From Pipra filicauda (taxonomy: Eukaryota > Chordata > Aves > Passeriformes > Pipridae), in contig NW_024104765.1 in NCBI RefSeq assembly GCF_003945595.2, positions 1,178,001 through 1,242,000 on the forward strand: DNA of 64,000 nt. Direction: 5' to 3'. Of this stretch, positions 1 through 12,100 are shown in pieces. The notes under the pieces were generated by a model. The model was not told the DNA's origin. It ran no database searches and saw only the letters and a program-made list of their open reading frames with translations. Both the position numbers and the translations under genes were made by a program. Position 1 is the first letter of the stretch. The number at the start of each line of letters is the position of its first letter.

Positions 1-3000
1 ATGATTTGGAGAGAGATGCAGAAATAAAGCGACAGAAGGAGAGATGGAACATTTGTTTGTCTGTATAACTTCCAACTGAAGAAAAGCTGAAGCTTGACAC
101 AGGACAGCTTAATGGTTAATGAATTAAAGTTAGGCCAAGTACTTCCGATTGCCAAGACATTTAAAATTGTTGCTGTAGTATTATGAAACTTAAGACACCA
201 TTTAACAGTGATAAAGGGAAACACTTTCTACCAATGTATCATTCAGAACACATAATTAAAAATAAAGGTTTCTGTAAGTCTCATGCATCAGAACACAGTC
301 TCATTTTACAACAGAAACCTCTTTCATCAATTCAAGATTATCTGGCTTCAGTTACACCATTTAGTTTATCACTTCTCATAATGCTTCATCCAGCCAGCAT
401 ATTATGGCAGGTCACTACTACATCATACTGTTTCATAAAAGGGGTATTGAGGTTTGATGTATTCCCAGCTTATCAAGAAAACAGTCCAACCACAGCTTTT
501 ACCTTATCACTTTGTAAGTCTTACCAAGTATCAACTTTATTCATTAACTACCACATCAATACATCAAATGTACTGCTACAGGTTTGGCAGGAGTTCAGAC
601 ACCCATAACAGTCCATGTGGATTTAGTCAAAGCAATCGGGGGGCAGACAGAGCAATGCAGCCAAAACCAGCCTCTGCTTCTCAATAAGCTGCAGTGCTCC
701 CCAGCCTCCATCAACAAGTCCCGCAGACTGCAACGAGAGTTTTGGTACCTAAATTTAGGTGACCACTAGCATACCAGATGACTTAATCTGAACCCAAGTC
801 CAGCCCGAGTATCTGTAACATATTCTTTCAAAAACATTCTTTTGCTCAGATGTGGAAGGATCTCATCTTCTTAAGGTTAAAGGCAATTACTTTTATCAAG
901 TCAACTTTCAGCAGTACCTTGCTTGCAATTTGAATACTCAAACAAGAATAATGTACCATTACTTTGCCTGAGTACACATCAACAGCTACTACAAATTTTA
1001 AAAAATATAAATATATATATATATTGTCAGAAGTGTTCTCTGCGCTGGCTTCAGACTCCTCACAAGTACTATGCTGCACAATGCTTTAAGTAGCTGTTTC
1101 TTATTAACGCCTAAAGATTGTTTTCTTCGCAGCTCTGTATCCTTTTACACAAGTTGCTGTGGCAGCATTTTCCAGAGCCTTCATGGTAGCATTGTTCCTT
1201 TTCTTGTTCTCATGCTGTTGTATTCATTGGACTCGATGATCCTCGTGGGTCCCTTCCAACTCAGAATATTCTGTGATTCTGTAATTTGACTTGTACCTGC
1301 AAACCTCGATAATGTTGTTGTGACAAGTTTTCCTGAGAAGCAGCTATCTTTGGGCATGAGAATCAACCCCTTCTCATTCTTTTTCTTTATTCAAAGATAA
1401 GCCATTTAAAGATTTGAAAAACATTCTCTAATCATATCGGCGCACAAAATCTTAAGAGCCAATATGCAACATTTTATCCAGAAAAAAAGGAAAAATTAGT
1501 TTTGATGTTACCCACATCTAACATAACTTAATAAGGTGGAATTAGGTCTTTACACAACAAGAACTAACCTAATAAACTAATTTTACACATGTAAGAAGCC
1601 CAGTCAAGTGGAAAGGAACTGAGGTTTGCATGGATACTCTTTCACACCTATTAGCAGATCAAGGCCACAGTTCCCTACTTTGAGAAGATTTCTATTAACT
1701 TTTGCATGAATAAGAACACAAAAATAGCAAGCTCAAATTCCTCATAGTCCTTCCTGTTACACGTTTCTTTTTTCCACTGTGTGACTGTTTTCACTCCCAA
1801 ATGGCACCAGATAATTCCTCACACTCAAAATGTGACAGCTCAGAAACATAGCTGTTGCTTCAAATTAAAACTAACAATCATGAATGAAACAGTCTGATCC
1901 CTTAAAACATGAATCCACATATTTACAGATAACCACATATATAAATGTTTTTAAGTACATTTATACATTTAAAGGTCTCATTTCCCATAGGACTGTTCTG
2001 CTAAAAATGAAGTTAATCCTTACTTATTAAACCAGCATAATCGATTAAAACAATTTTCTTTAAAATGGGATTAATCAAAAAAAAGTCTTTTTTCCCCCTC
2101 AAGAAAATACCAGCAATGCCTTTGTGTGTCAGCTAGCTCTACTATATTAGCCAGGATTTGTAATAAAAAGAATAAAATACAATGGTTTTAAATCCTGAAC
2201 AATCTGGAAAAATCCTTATTGTGGGGGGAAAAAAGTATGCTATTAGCATGTTTATATTTCTACATAGCTTGAAAATATGTTGCAAACACGCAACAGATGG
2301 TCTGATGTTATTTGACATGTTTTAGGTTTTTTAACCAATCTGCAGCCCCGTCTTCTCTCTAAAAAAGGCAGCTTAGCTGGGATTTGCCTGCAATTTATCA
2401 GTGAATTTAGATTGCATTTGCCACAGTCATAACAGCAGCTGCCTTGGCCCTTCACCAAACCTCGGTCACTTCCGAAACCATTATGTAAGCCCTACACCTA
2501 ACAGTATTAAAACATAAGTGTCATACTTCAAATGGTAAGAATGTTTTAGACTTATTGAAGAGGTTATAAAAAACAGGAAGACAATCTCAATTAATATTTA
2601 AAAGCTACAGGTTATCACTGAAACATTTTTTGCCTCTGGCTAAGAATTCTATCAAAAAAACCTGCGCTACGTTATGCAGATGGTAAACTGCAGTACTTCA
2701 GACACCACTTCAGTATTTTAATGAACAGTTAACCCATATATTAAAGGAACTACTGGGAACAAGAATTGCTAAAAGAACATTATTTACTGTTTTTAAGAGA
2801 AGGAAGTGAAAGCAGAGATCGCTATTTCTAAAAGTGATTCAGCATACTCTTTGTTAAAGTTTACACATAGATTTTATACAAAAGTATGCAGAAATTCTAC
2901 AGAAATGTATTAACTACATACTCTTAATTAAGACTCCAATCAGCTTAATAGGATCAATTTCATGTTCAGGCTATGCCCAGTAAAGCTCAAAGAGGGACCA

Positions 3001-3003
3001 TAC
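1..3003 (-). other. UBE2J1 intron 7 (partial)
   Basis: This AT-rich stretch was searched on the minus strand for the expected last exon (Ser/Gln-rich linker, membrane anchor, C-terminus) and none was found. It holds a CR1 tail near 1225 and an AT-dinucleotide run at about 1005-1024. The slightly GC-richer block at 590-780 has no recognised coding content. Confidence 0.75.
1225..1285 (+). mobile_element. CR1 LINE 3' terminal fragment
   Basis: Sequence of the form GGACTCGATGATCCTCGTGG followed by CCCTTCCAACTCAGAATATTCTGTGATTCTGTAA is the diagnostic 3' end of bird CR1 retrotransposons. Only the last 60 bp or so remain. Confidence 0.85.
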
Positions 3004-3135
3004 CGTTGCACTTGTTGGATCCTGGGATGCTCTCACTGCACCTTCCTGCTGGGGCTCACGTGAGGCAGCAGAGTGGTTCAGTCCTGATGTGTTTGAAGGT
3101 CCAGCATCAGACTTCCGGGATGAATTGACTTCTGC
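3004..3135 (-). CDS. UBE2J1: UBE2J1 coding exon 7 (linker)
   Basis: A 132-nt exon of 44 codons in phase 0 opens [20 protein letters not shown] and ends QDPTSAT. Only the AEVNSS start and a short LNHS match align easily with the human linker; the rest is Ser/Ala/Gln-rich low-complexity sequence. The acceptor CTTGTAG and donor ACG|GTATGG are sound. This is the last UBE2J1 exon visible in the window. Confidence 0.93.
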
Positions 3136-6100
3136 CTACAAGAAGTACATACATATGTACACTTAAGAGATGAGATCAAAATTGCTCCAGAAAGATCTGG
3201 CTTATTCTGGAATGTGTATTTTAATGTGAGAGAATATGAGGCTTACCGAAATGTAATAATCAGGTATGCCAACTGCCTTTCAATCACACACCAACAGGTT
3301 CAAGAAATTTTCATTCTTTAGAAATAAGACTCTAAATGTGCAAATATCACAATTTTAAGGTTTTTTTGCACATAACAACAGATATGACATTCAAAAAAGA
3401 GCACAGATGTATAGAAAAAAAAAGATTCTTTATAAGATCCAGGATATTATGCCAGAAATAACATCCTTTTTTAAAACTTCTGTTTTGCATGTCCTTAAGA
3501 CAATGCTGATTACTGTTGCTGCAAGTGAAGTAAGAGTGCCTGTTTCTCTGCAGGACTAACGAGCCTATACTGGTTCTAGTATGAAGTTGCCCCACAGCCA
3601 GAGTGGGCACATATGCATGACACTACACTAGGGTCAGGCATACATACCAGTTCCCAGTATTTAATTTCAGCACAGAGTTAAAGAAAAAATAAAAGTCCTT
3701 ATAACACTGCTTTCATACATGTTTATAAAATGTCTATGAGGCATTATTTCCCAGAATTTACGTTTCATGCTTTGGGAAATTTGAGACAAGAGATCAGTAG
3801 GGACATGTAGAAGAACATGAAAAACAGTATATGCCTGCAATAATCTCTTGGGAATGGAAAAGGACATAGCATCATAGTGCTGAACTGAAATACTTTAAAA
3901 TTCATACATGTAAAAAAAAAAAGTCATGACTGGATTAATTTTTATCAGTAAGCAAGTCACCTCCCAAGTCATGTATCTAGATCCCAATTTATTATAAAGA
4001 TGACAATTTCAAATCTAGTAACTGTCTTCAAATACAGACATAAGTGGTAGAAGCAGTAGCAGCAGTAAGAAATACAAACAGTGTATTAGAAACCAACCAG
4101 TTATGGTGATAACAAACTGATAAGATCACAATATAATATTCTTTCATTATACTATTTTGTGTGAGGAAATTAAATTCCCTGTTTCTTGATGTGTATTATC
4201 TCAGGAGAATCAAAAAAATGTAACTGAAACAATGTGAAGATGAATTTAAGATTTGAAAATACTTACAATCTGAGAACATTGCTTTCCCTTTCCACTTGAC
4301 TACTATGAACTCTAATATTAGACAGGATAAGTTGTGACTCAAATATGGATCATGAAAAAAGCAACACAGAACTATGAATAATTTAGACTGGAATGGACCT
4401 TGAGATGTCACCTGGTCTAACTCCCACTAGAGTCATGTCCATGTTCAAGTTCTGAACATCTCCAAAGCTGGAGATTCCACAGCCTCTCTGGGCAGCCTGC
4501 TCTAGCATGTGACAACCCTCAGGGTAAATTTTTCTTTCCTATATCCAATTCTAAGTTCCTTCCCTCGAAGGGACCCTGTGACCACTGCTTTTCATAATTC
4601 TGCTTTTTCCAAGATGAGTTTATCTCAACTTTACTGTTAATCTCTATAAAGCACATACACTACAAAATGTGCATTTGATTTACTTTAGTTTATGAAAATA
4701 CTAAGTCTACTATCTAGACTAAAGTCAGACTAACATTCAAAAAAATGACACTTGACAGTTCTCAAATCTGAAATATCTTTTTTGTCACCCTGTCTCTCTT
4801 TATTCCAGCCCTTACCTCTACTTCCAGAAAAGCTTGAAGGAACATAGACACCAAGGAATGATGACAAACATATTTGAACGGTATAATGAGGGTGAGTGGA
4901 TAATTAATTTTACTGTGATGGTCACATGTAGGTAAAGCATATTGTTTTACAGTGATACGTATGCTATAAGTGCTATTAATCATCTATCTTTCCTGTTGGT
5001 TTTTTTTACACAAAATGGAATTTATCATATATAGCACCTAAAATGAACAAAACTATTTGCAAGTCAACATAAAGCTGATTAAAAATGTAATTTTCTATTA
5101 AAGCAGACAGAAACAAAGGTGGAGGCTCACAGAAGAAAACTGTAATGAGAAAATGTGTTGGGTTTTTTTTTTCCCTCCTGAATTTCATATTCCTATCTCA
5201 GTACCACACTGGGGCTTTTAAAAAAAAGGTACCATTTTGCTTAAAGCTGGTACAAAACAACTTCTCATAACCCCAGACTCCCCTAGAAAAAGTTAGGAGA
5301 TCTCTTTTTGAAGGATGAAGCTAATGCAGAGGTTACTAGTATGTTTGCCAGTAGAGAGACTCTCTCAAATTATACACTCAATCACCAACCTGATATTAAA
5401 TCTTATCCCATAAATTGGCATGGAACGTATCCAAATGATTAAAAACCTCTGTATTCCCTCCTAGTGATTCATACCATTAATTTACTACAAACACATCAAT
5501 TGAATACCTCAGCCTAACAGCAAACAAACAAACAACAGGAAAGTCAAGCAAAGCAGAGAAGCAGGAAGCTTAAAAAACCCAGTCCCTAAAATTTGATTTG
5601 AGAAGGGAAGAAACGCACAACCAGAGGACAAAACTGATTTATCTTGTAAGAAAAGCTAAAATGGATTGTAAAAGGTTTGAGGCTTTTTGTTCATTTTTCC
5701 CTTGATAAGTGCCTGTTCTTACAAGGTGGTGTTAAGTATATGGATACATGGAAAGCACCAATATTCTTTAAAGACTGATGTCCCTAAGTCTTTCATTTTA
5801 AAACTGAAGATATGAAATGTAAGTAAAGAGTTCTTTCTTAAAAAAAAAAAAAAAGAAAAAAAAAGGCTTTGATATTTCTAGAATTTCTTTGATGAAGACT
5901 AGCAGTTCTTAAGTAAAAATCAATCCTACATTTTTAACCTTTATATATTGTAAAAAAGCCAGAAACAGGCAGTCCACTGCTTCTCCAAGTAGCTCAACTT
6001 TAAAACTCTGTCCCTAAACTAAAACTATCTCCTCATCTCTGTAAAATATTTGGAGATGTTTTTATCACAAGCGTTATTACACACAGACCCAACCATGCCA

Positions 6101-9100
6101 ACAAGATGGCAGAGGAGTATGCAGGTCCCACAAAATTGGCAGTAATGCTCAGTAGAAGGTAATCTTTAATTTCATAGCACACAAAAAAAGTAAAAGTAGT
6201 TCTAAGGAGAGTGTTAGGAGAACATTGGTGATAAAAGGGGACATATGAGCATCCCTAACCTTAGTGAGGATGTGTTTGCACCAATGCCACACTGTCATCA
6301 TATATTTCACTGTAATTCCATGCCATCATGCACAGCAGTCTTCCTTAGTGGCTGATTTAAGAGTTTAGTGGAAAACCCAGTGAGAAACAACACTGTGCAT
6401 GCAAGACATGCAATTCTCTAAGGAATGTATTTGTCTAAACAAACCTTGCTTTCACTGAAACACAAGCTAGAGAACACATTTTTCGGTCACAGCAACTTCC
6501 ATACCAGAGTTCAACTTTCAGTATCTTCAGATAGTAGCAGAGTAGTTCAAAAGAATTTGCAATCATTTTTCAGTAGTAATATGTTTTATTCCTTCCATAA
6601 GCAAAAAGGAGGGGAAAAAAAAATCACAAGGGAAAAAAATTTAGGTTAGCTTTGCCCAAATTTTCCTAACACTTTCCTGATAAGACTAATTCTGGAGAAT
6701 TTAACAAAGTTATTAGTGTCTGAAAATGTGGAATTAAAAGCAACATAGTTAGGCAGTTTTTACCACAGTGCTCACTACTAAAATTAAAACCAATCAATCA
6801 GTGCTTGAGATGCACAATTTATTAATTGGCAAATTGCAAGAGATCCACTTTTATTTTTCTCTTTCAGACTGTACTAAAAAAAGAAGCTTCCACGTAGCAA
6901 CTGATGAAGGTTTCTGCGATTTACAAGTTTTTCCAATTTTTTTAAAATTCTATACAAGAGAGATAAAAGTTTAAACAGTAACTTCACCTTGAAGCTAATT
7001 TGTCTGGCAAGTTCTTTAGCCTCCTTGTCCGCCTGGCTTGACACGCTTCTGGATGTTAGTGGTAAGAGGGCTGTCTTCATAGATGTGCCACACATTTCAC
7101 AACAGAAGTCTTGTGACCTGGCCACAAATGACACAGCTCAGAATAGCATGTTCTCATAATGTTCTTGTGTGCTTGTTTAAACAAACTGCTTGCAAAACAA
7201 TCCACAGAAAGACAAGTAGTGGCAAGACCAGTAGGTTAGAAGTAACTCCCCCCCCGCCTCAAAACACTGTCTTGAAAAAAATACGTTGAGAATTATCTAC
7301 ACTGCAAACACATATTCTCTCATGTAATTTAGGAAAGTATTAACAACTGACTTACCTACTAGTATTATTTATACTTCATTAGTAATTTCTTTCAATTTGA
7401 AAACTTATTTATACCTACAGCAAATTAAAACTATAAATTATAAAGATCTAACTATTATTACAAATACTATATAGGATCCAGGAACTTGCACCTCAAATCC
7501 AAGAATTTCAGCTTCTGTGACAGCATTTCCTTCTCTCTCTCGTACACATAATTTGTCTATAGGGCACACTGCAGGCTGCTCTCCAAGTCTGTGAGAAACC
7601 ACACAATCTTCATAGCAGAGTATCAAGGCCAGCCCACTAACCCTACCTCTGAGCAGAGTTTATTAGCTTTGACTCAGTGCCATCCTAACAGAAAAGCTGC
7701 AGCTTCCAACAGCTCAGAGTACAGGCGTAATAAACTCACATTTGCCTGCAAAATAACATACTAGTTATCACTTGGAATTCAGTAATTTTGCTTATAAGGT
7801 AGGGATATGGCCTTTCAGGTACCTTCTCCTTCCCAGATGGGAAAAACGGAAAGAACAAAAACAACCCATAGGTATAAGATCATGTAAGGACAATACTGCG
7901 TAGCTGAGGTTGGGATGGTCCTCTGGGATGGGTCCACTGAGTTACTGAGTTATCTGAGCAAGTCTCCTTGTAAGTCTCCTTGCTCAGAGCAAGGTCAAGT
8001 AGAGCATGTTGCTTATGTCTGTTTCCAGTCACACTTTTAACAGCCCCAGAGAGAGAAGACTCCACCTCTCCAGGCAACCTGTGCTAGTGCTTTGGCCACC
8101 TTCACAATAAAGATTGTGAAGATGGTATCCAGACTGATTTTTGTGGGTTTCAGATTGTGCCTATTGCCTCTTGTCCTGTTACTGGATGTCACTGAGGAGA
8201 CCCTGGCTCTGCCTTTACACCTTCCTTTCAGATATTAGGACACATGGACACGATCCTCTGAACCTTCTTTTCTCCAGTCTGAACACTTCCAGCTCTTCTA
8301 GTCTCTCATTGTATGAAATATTCCCAGGCCCTCAATCACCTTTGTGCCACTGTACTGGATTTGCTCCAGAAAGTCCTTCTTTGTAGTACCTTGACCTGGT
8401 CACAGACCTGACTTGGACCCAGGACCCTCAATGTCTCATCAGTGCTGAGTACAGTGGAAGGATCACTTGCCTCAACCTGCTGGCAATGCTCTTTCTCATA
8501 CAACCCAGGATACCATTAGCCAGGATACTGCTGTGCCCTTCTCTGCTGCAAGGGCACACTGCTGCCTCAGGATCAGTCAGGTGTCCACCAGGACCTCCAG
8601 GTTCTCCCCCATCCAAGTTCTTTTCCAGTTAGTCAGCTGGTGTTATTCCTCCCCAGGAATAACAGTCCTGCCCCAGGGGCAGGACTCTGCTCTTCTTTGT
8701 TGACCTTTGATGACATTCCTCCAGCCACAGTGTCCTCCAGTGGCAGCACAACCTTCTGGTGTTATCGGCTACTCCTCCTAGTTTTGTATCACCTGCCAAC
8801 TTGCTGAGGGTGCACTCTGTCCCAGTACCCAGGTCATTAATGACACTGAATAGCACTGGGCCCAGCGTTGACCCCTGGAGTACACCAGGCTGCAGCTAGA
8901 TTTCATGTTGCTTATCACAATCCTTTGAGCCAGGCAGCTCATCCAGTTCTTAATCCACCTTACTGTCCTCACTGACTTAGGCTGTACCTCAGGAATGAGG
9001 ATGGTAAGGCAGAGAATGCCAAAAGCCTTGCTGAAGTCCCTATAAACAACATCCACTGCTCTCCCTTTCTCCACTACGATAATCATTTCATCATAGTCAC

Positions 9101-12100
9101 AAACCTAATCTTAAGTTAATTTCCTGAAGATCATTCAGAAGCAGTCGCTTCAGAATTTTGGCATAATTTCATTATTGTTATTATTTACTTAAGCACAACA
9201 ATACATCATTATTTTGGTTTTCTCCCCCAGTTACACTTACTATCAATTCCATCATACTCCTTTTCCCCCCATGCTGCAATTACTGCTGTATCACGGTGTT
9301 AATCAGAGCTCCAAGCCTGAATTTTAGTTAAACCTCTAATATGACCACACAATGCTGGAAGGAACACAGCCCTCTCACTGTATTTTCTTTGACTAACTTC
9401 CAAGTTTGCACAATATTCAGAGAAAAAAACCCCACTACATATACAAGGCATTGAACTTGTTTTATATTTGGAATAAATGCAAAAGAATAGACTGAAGTGG
9501 CTTACTTTCTACTCAATGCGTTACCCCAAAAGTGAGCGCATATATAGGTACCTATAGGAACAAGCTTAGTGCTTACTTCTTTGCAAGAGCTCTTCTTTCT
9601 TCTGGTGTGTAATCTAGAGATCCTATCGCTCCTTCACCTTTGGTTGGCATAAATCCAATAATGGCCAGTAAAGCTGTTCTTACTAAAATGGGAAAACAGA
9701 GTTAAAAACAAGGTAGCAGAAACAACTCTTATGTCATCTCATTCTAAACTCAGAAAAGTTGCAGTTCTGACTGCAAAACTTCATTATGTCCAAAGGAGTA
9801 GTCTGAGCACTGGGTGTTTTTTGGTACACTGCAAGGCTTTCTTAATTCTTTTTAATGTCACATTGTAAAGAAAGGTAAGGCCATCGGCCAACACAGAGAA
9901 GAAAACACAAGTTGTCACAAAAATGTTGCATCATTATAAATACTAGAGTTCCAGACTTTAAAAATAGGTTCTGAAGATAAAATGGTAAGGCAGAACTAAC
10001 ATATAAATAAAGGAGGGAAGAATGTTCATAGCATTCTTTTTGTATGTGTTTTCTATTAGACATGAGTTCAGCAATTCAGTGCACACAAGCTCAGTGGTTT
10101 TCTATGCAGCAGAATTTGTTCCTTTTATGTCAACATGCTGGGGAAGGAACTCAAATACAACTGCTTGTAATCGAACTGTCATCTGAAACATCTCTTTGGA
10201 CAACATCCACACTTGAATTTTGCTTTACATAGTCATGAACTTTAGGAATTCAAGACACTTTGCTAGTAGATTTGGTAAATAAATATCACGTGAAGATAAG
10301 TACCACATCACAGAAATAGGATATTTATAACTCCTATTTAGAAACACAATATTTTCTACTCTTTAAAAAAAGATAAGAGACTCTACAAAAGTTGAAGAGT
10401 GGTGTGCTAGAAAACTCCTAAAATTTTATTAACATATTTTATAAGTGAAACTGATATACAAAGAAATAATTGATGCACTCTACTTAGCAAAACTAAAATT
10501 ATATAAACACAAAAATACCACTTTGGTTTAATTGTGCCAACTCTCAATTTCTGTGATAATACTTAAAAAAATAAAGGTAGAAAAGAGTCAGTTATTCTCA
10601 ACTCAGACCATAATGTCTTTCCTCATGAGTGTTCAGAACCACAGCATTAAAATTAAAAACTCCCCTCAATTAATATTCAAGCTGTTTTAGTGATTACACA
10701 AAAACAGGGTAAAGTAATAGGATTTATTTTCATAAGAACAACTACAAAACACCCCATAAAGAATATGCTAAGTAGTCTGAAAATTCTTAATGCTTGTGCA
10801 TCAAAAAAAAGGAGAGCTCACCATGGCCCCTCAGTTTCTCAACCTTTTCACCCTGCATTTATTTAATACCATCCCCAAATCCTCCTATGTCACTCTTTCA
10901 AGACCTTACATTTCTCAAATTCTCCCATACTTTTATGCCTCAAAATGTGTCCTTTCCCTCTAAGCACATTCTTTGTGAGATTTTTTTTCAGTTTAAAGAT
11001 CAAGTTGCTTGATGGGGGGTATCATTTTCCAAATAATTGTTACTTACTACTCCATGAAGGCTGCCACGTTTCAGGATGATGCCCTGAGATGCTTAAACAA
11101 ATTTTCTTCCCCACTTCAAACCTGCCATTGGCCTTCAAAAGAAGAGGAAGGATACAATAAAATATGCTGGAAGTTAAATCTTGGGTTTTGGTACAAGTTG
11201 TAAAAATTGTAATAAAAAAAATCTATATGCTAACAATAAATGATAATTATATTACTACCAACCTCACAAAATTGGCATTCAACTTTCTGAACAAAGAATT
11301 CTGTCATCTGACTCTATTAATGCATGAAGAAAACCTTCTACAAAACTGTGCACAAAGGAGGGCCTTTGCCTCAAACTACAGGTCTGTCTTCCTACATGTG
11401 AGTAATGTTTCCAATAGAAACCAAAAGGGCCCATGGAGAGTACAGAAGGTTAGACAATCACATCAGCAATATGATTTCTCCTGGAGAAGAAGTTTCCATT
11501 TATTAGGTGCAAAGCTTCAAGCAATTACAGATTACCAAAGCCACCTTGGAAGGCTTCTGGACTTCAACTGACAGCATGAACTGTACTATGCCACCTTTCC
11601 TACAAAAATAACGTTATGTTACATGCCAAGAATCTCTCTCTCTCTGACACCTATGGTTAAATTGATGACATAAAAAAGAAAAACTAGTAAGCTTGCTTAC
11701 CGTCAGCAGAATAATGCTGGGTGGTTTCATGGGATATTCAGGTGGTAGCACTATTCGCCCATGATAAATCCCTCCATCAAAATCTGAATCTGGAGGGCCT
11801 CTAACAGTGAAGTGCCATTCAAAAAGATTATCCTAAAATGTCCCCATCAATGGAAGAAGAAAAAAAAGAAGAGTTTGTCACAGAAATAGACAACTACATG
11901 CCAGTTTCTTGAACAAGGATAGGCAAAAGAAATGGCGCACAACAGAAGTTTTATGAAGCCAAAAATCAAATGGAAGGTTAAATAGAACCAACACAGCACT
12001 AAACATAAAATATTGTAGGCCTTCTAGCAATTTGCTTACACAATGACTTCACTGAAACCCTCAAAATGATTATCCAAACTCCTCACTCTAGTTGTATCAA

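Larger units (their letters stand above)
3136..6987 (-). other. UBE2J1 intron 6
   Basis: Intronic AT-rich DNA between exons 6 and 7. It contains an antisense CR1 fragment (4380-4600) and an A-tract at 5840-5864. Nothing else is recognised. Confidence 0.85.

Noticed and set aside
183..608. A 141-codon plus-strand frame
   Set aside because: AT-rich sequence without domain features, in the intron of a minus-strand gene; probably chance.
1..3003. Possible last exon of UBE2J1
   Set aside because: No sequence encoding the expected membrane anchor or C-terminus was found on the minus strand, so the exon is taken to lie outside the window.
8778..9086. Reverse-transcriptase-like frame as a possible live element
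   Set aside because: It is a short, frame-broken CR1 remnant without the rest of ORF2.
10286..10293. TCACGTGA E-box as a CLEAR-type site
   Set aside because: It sits deep in a UBE2J1 intron, far from any promoter; an 8-mer is expected by chance in 64 kb.
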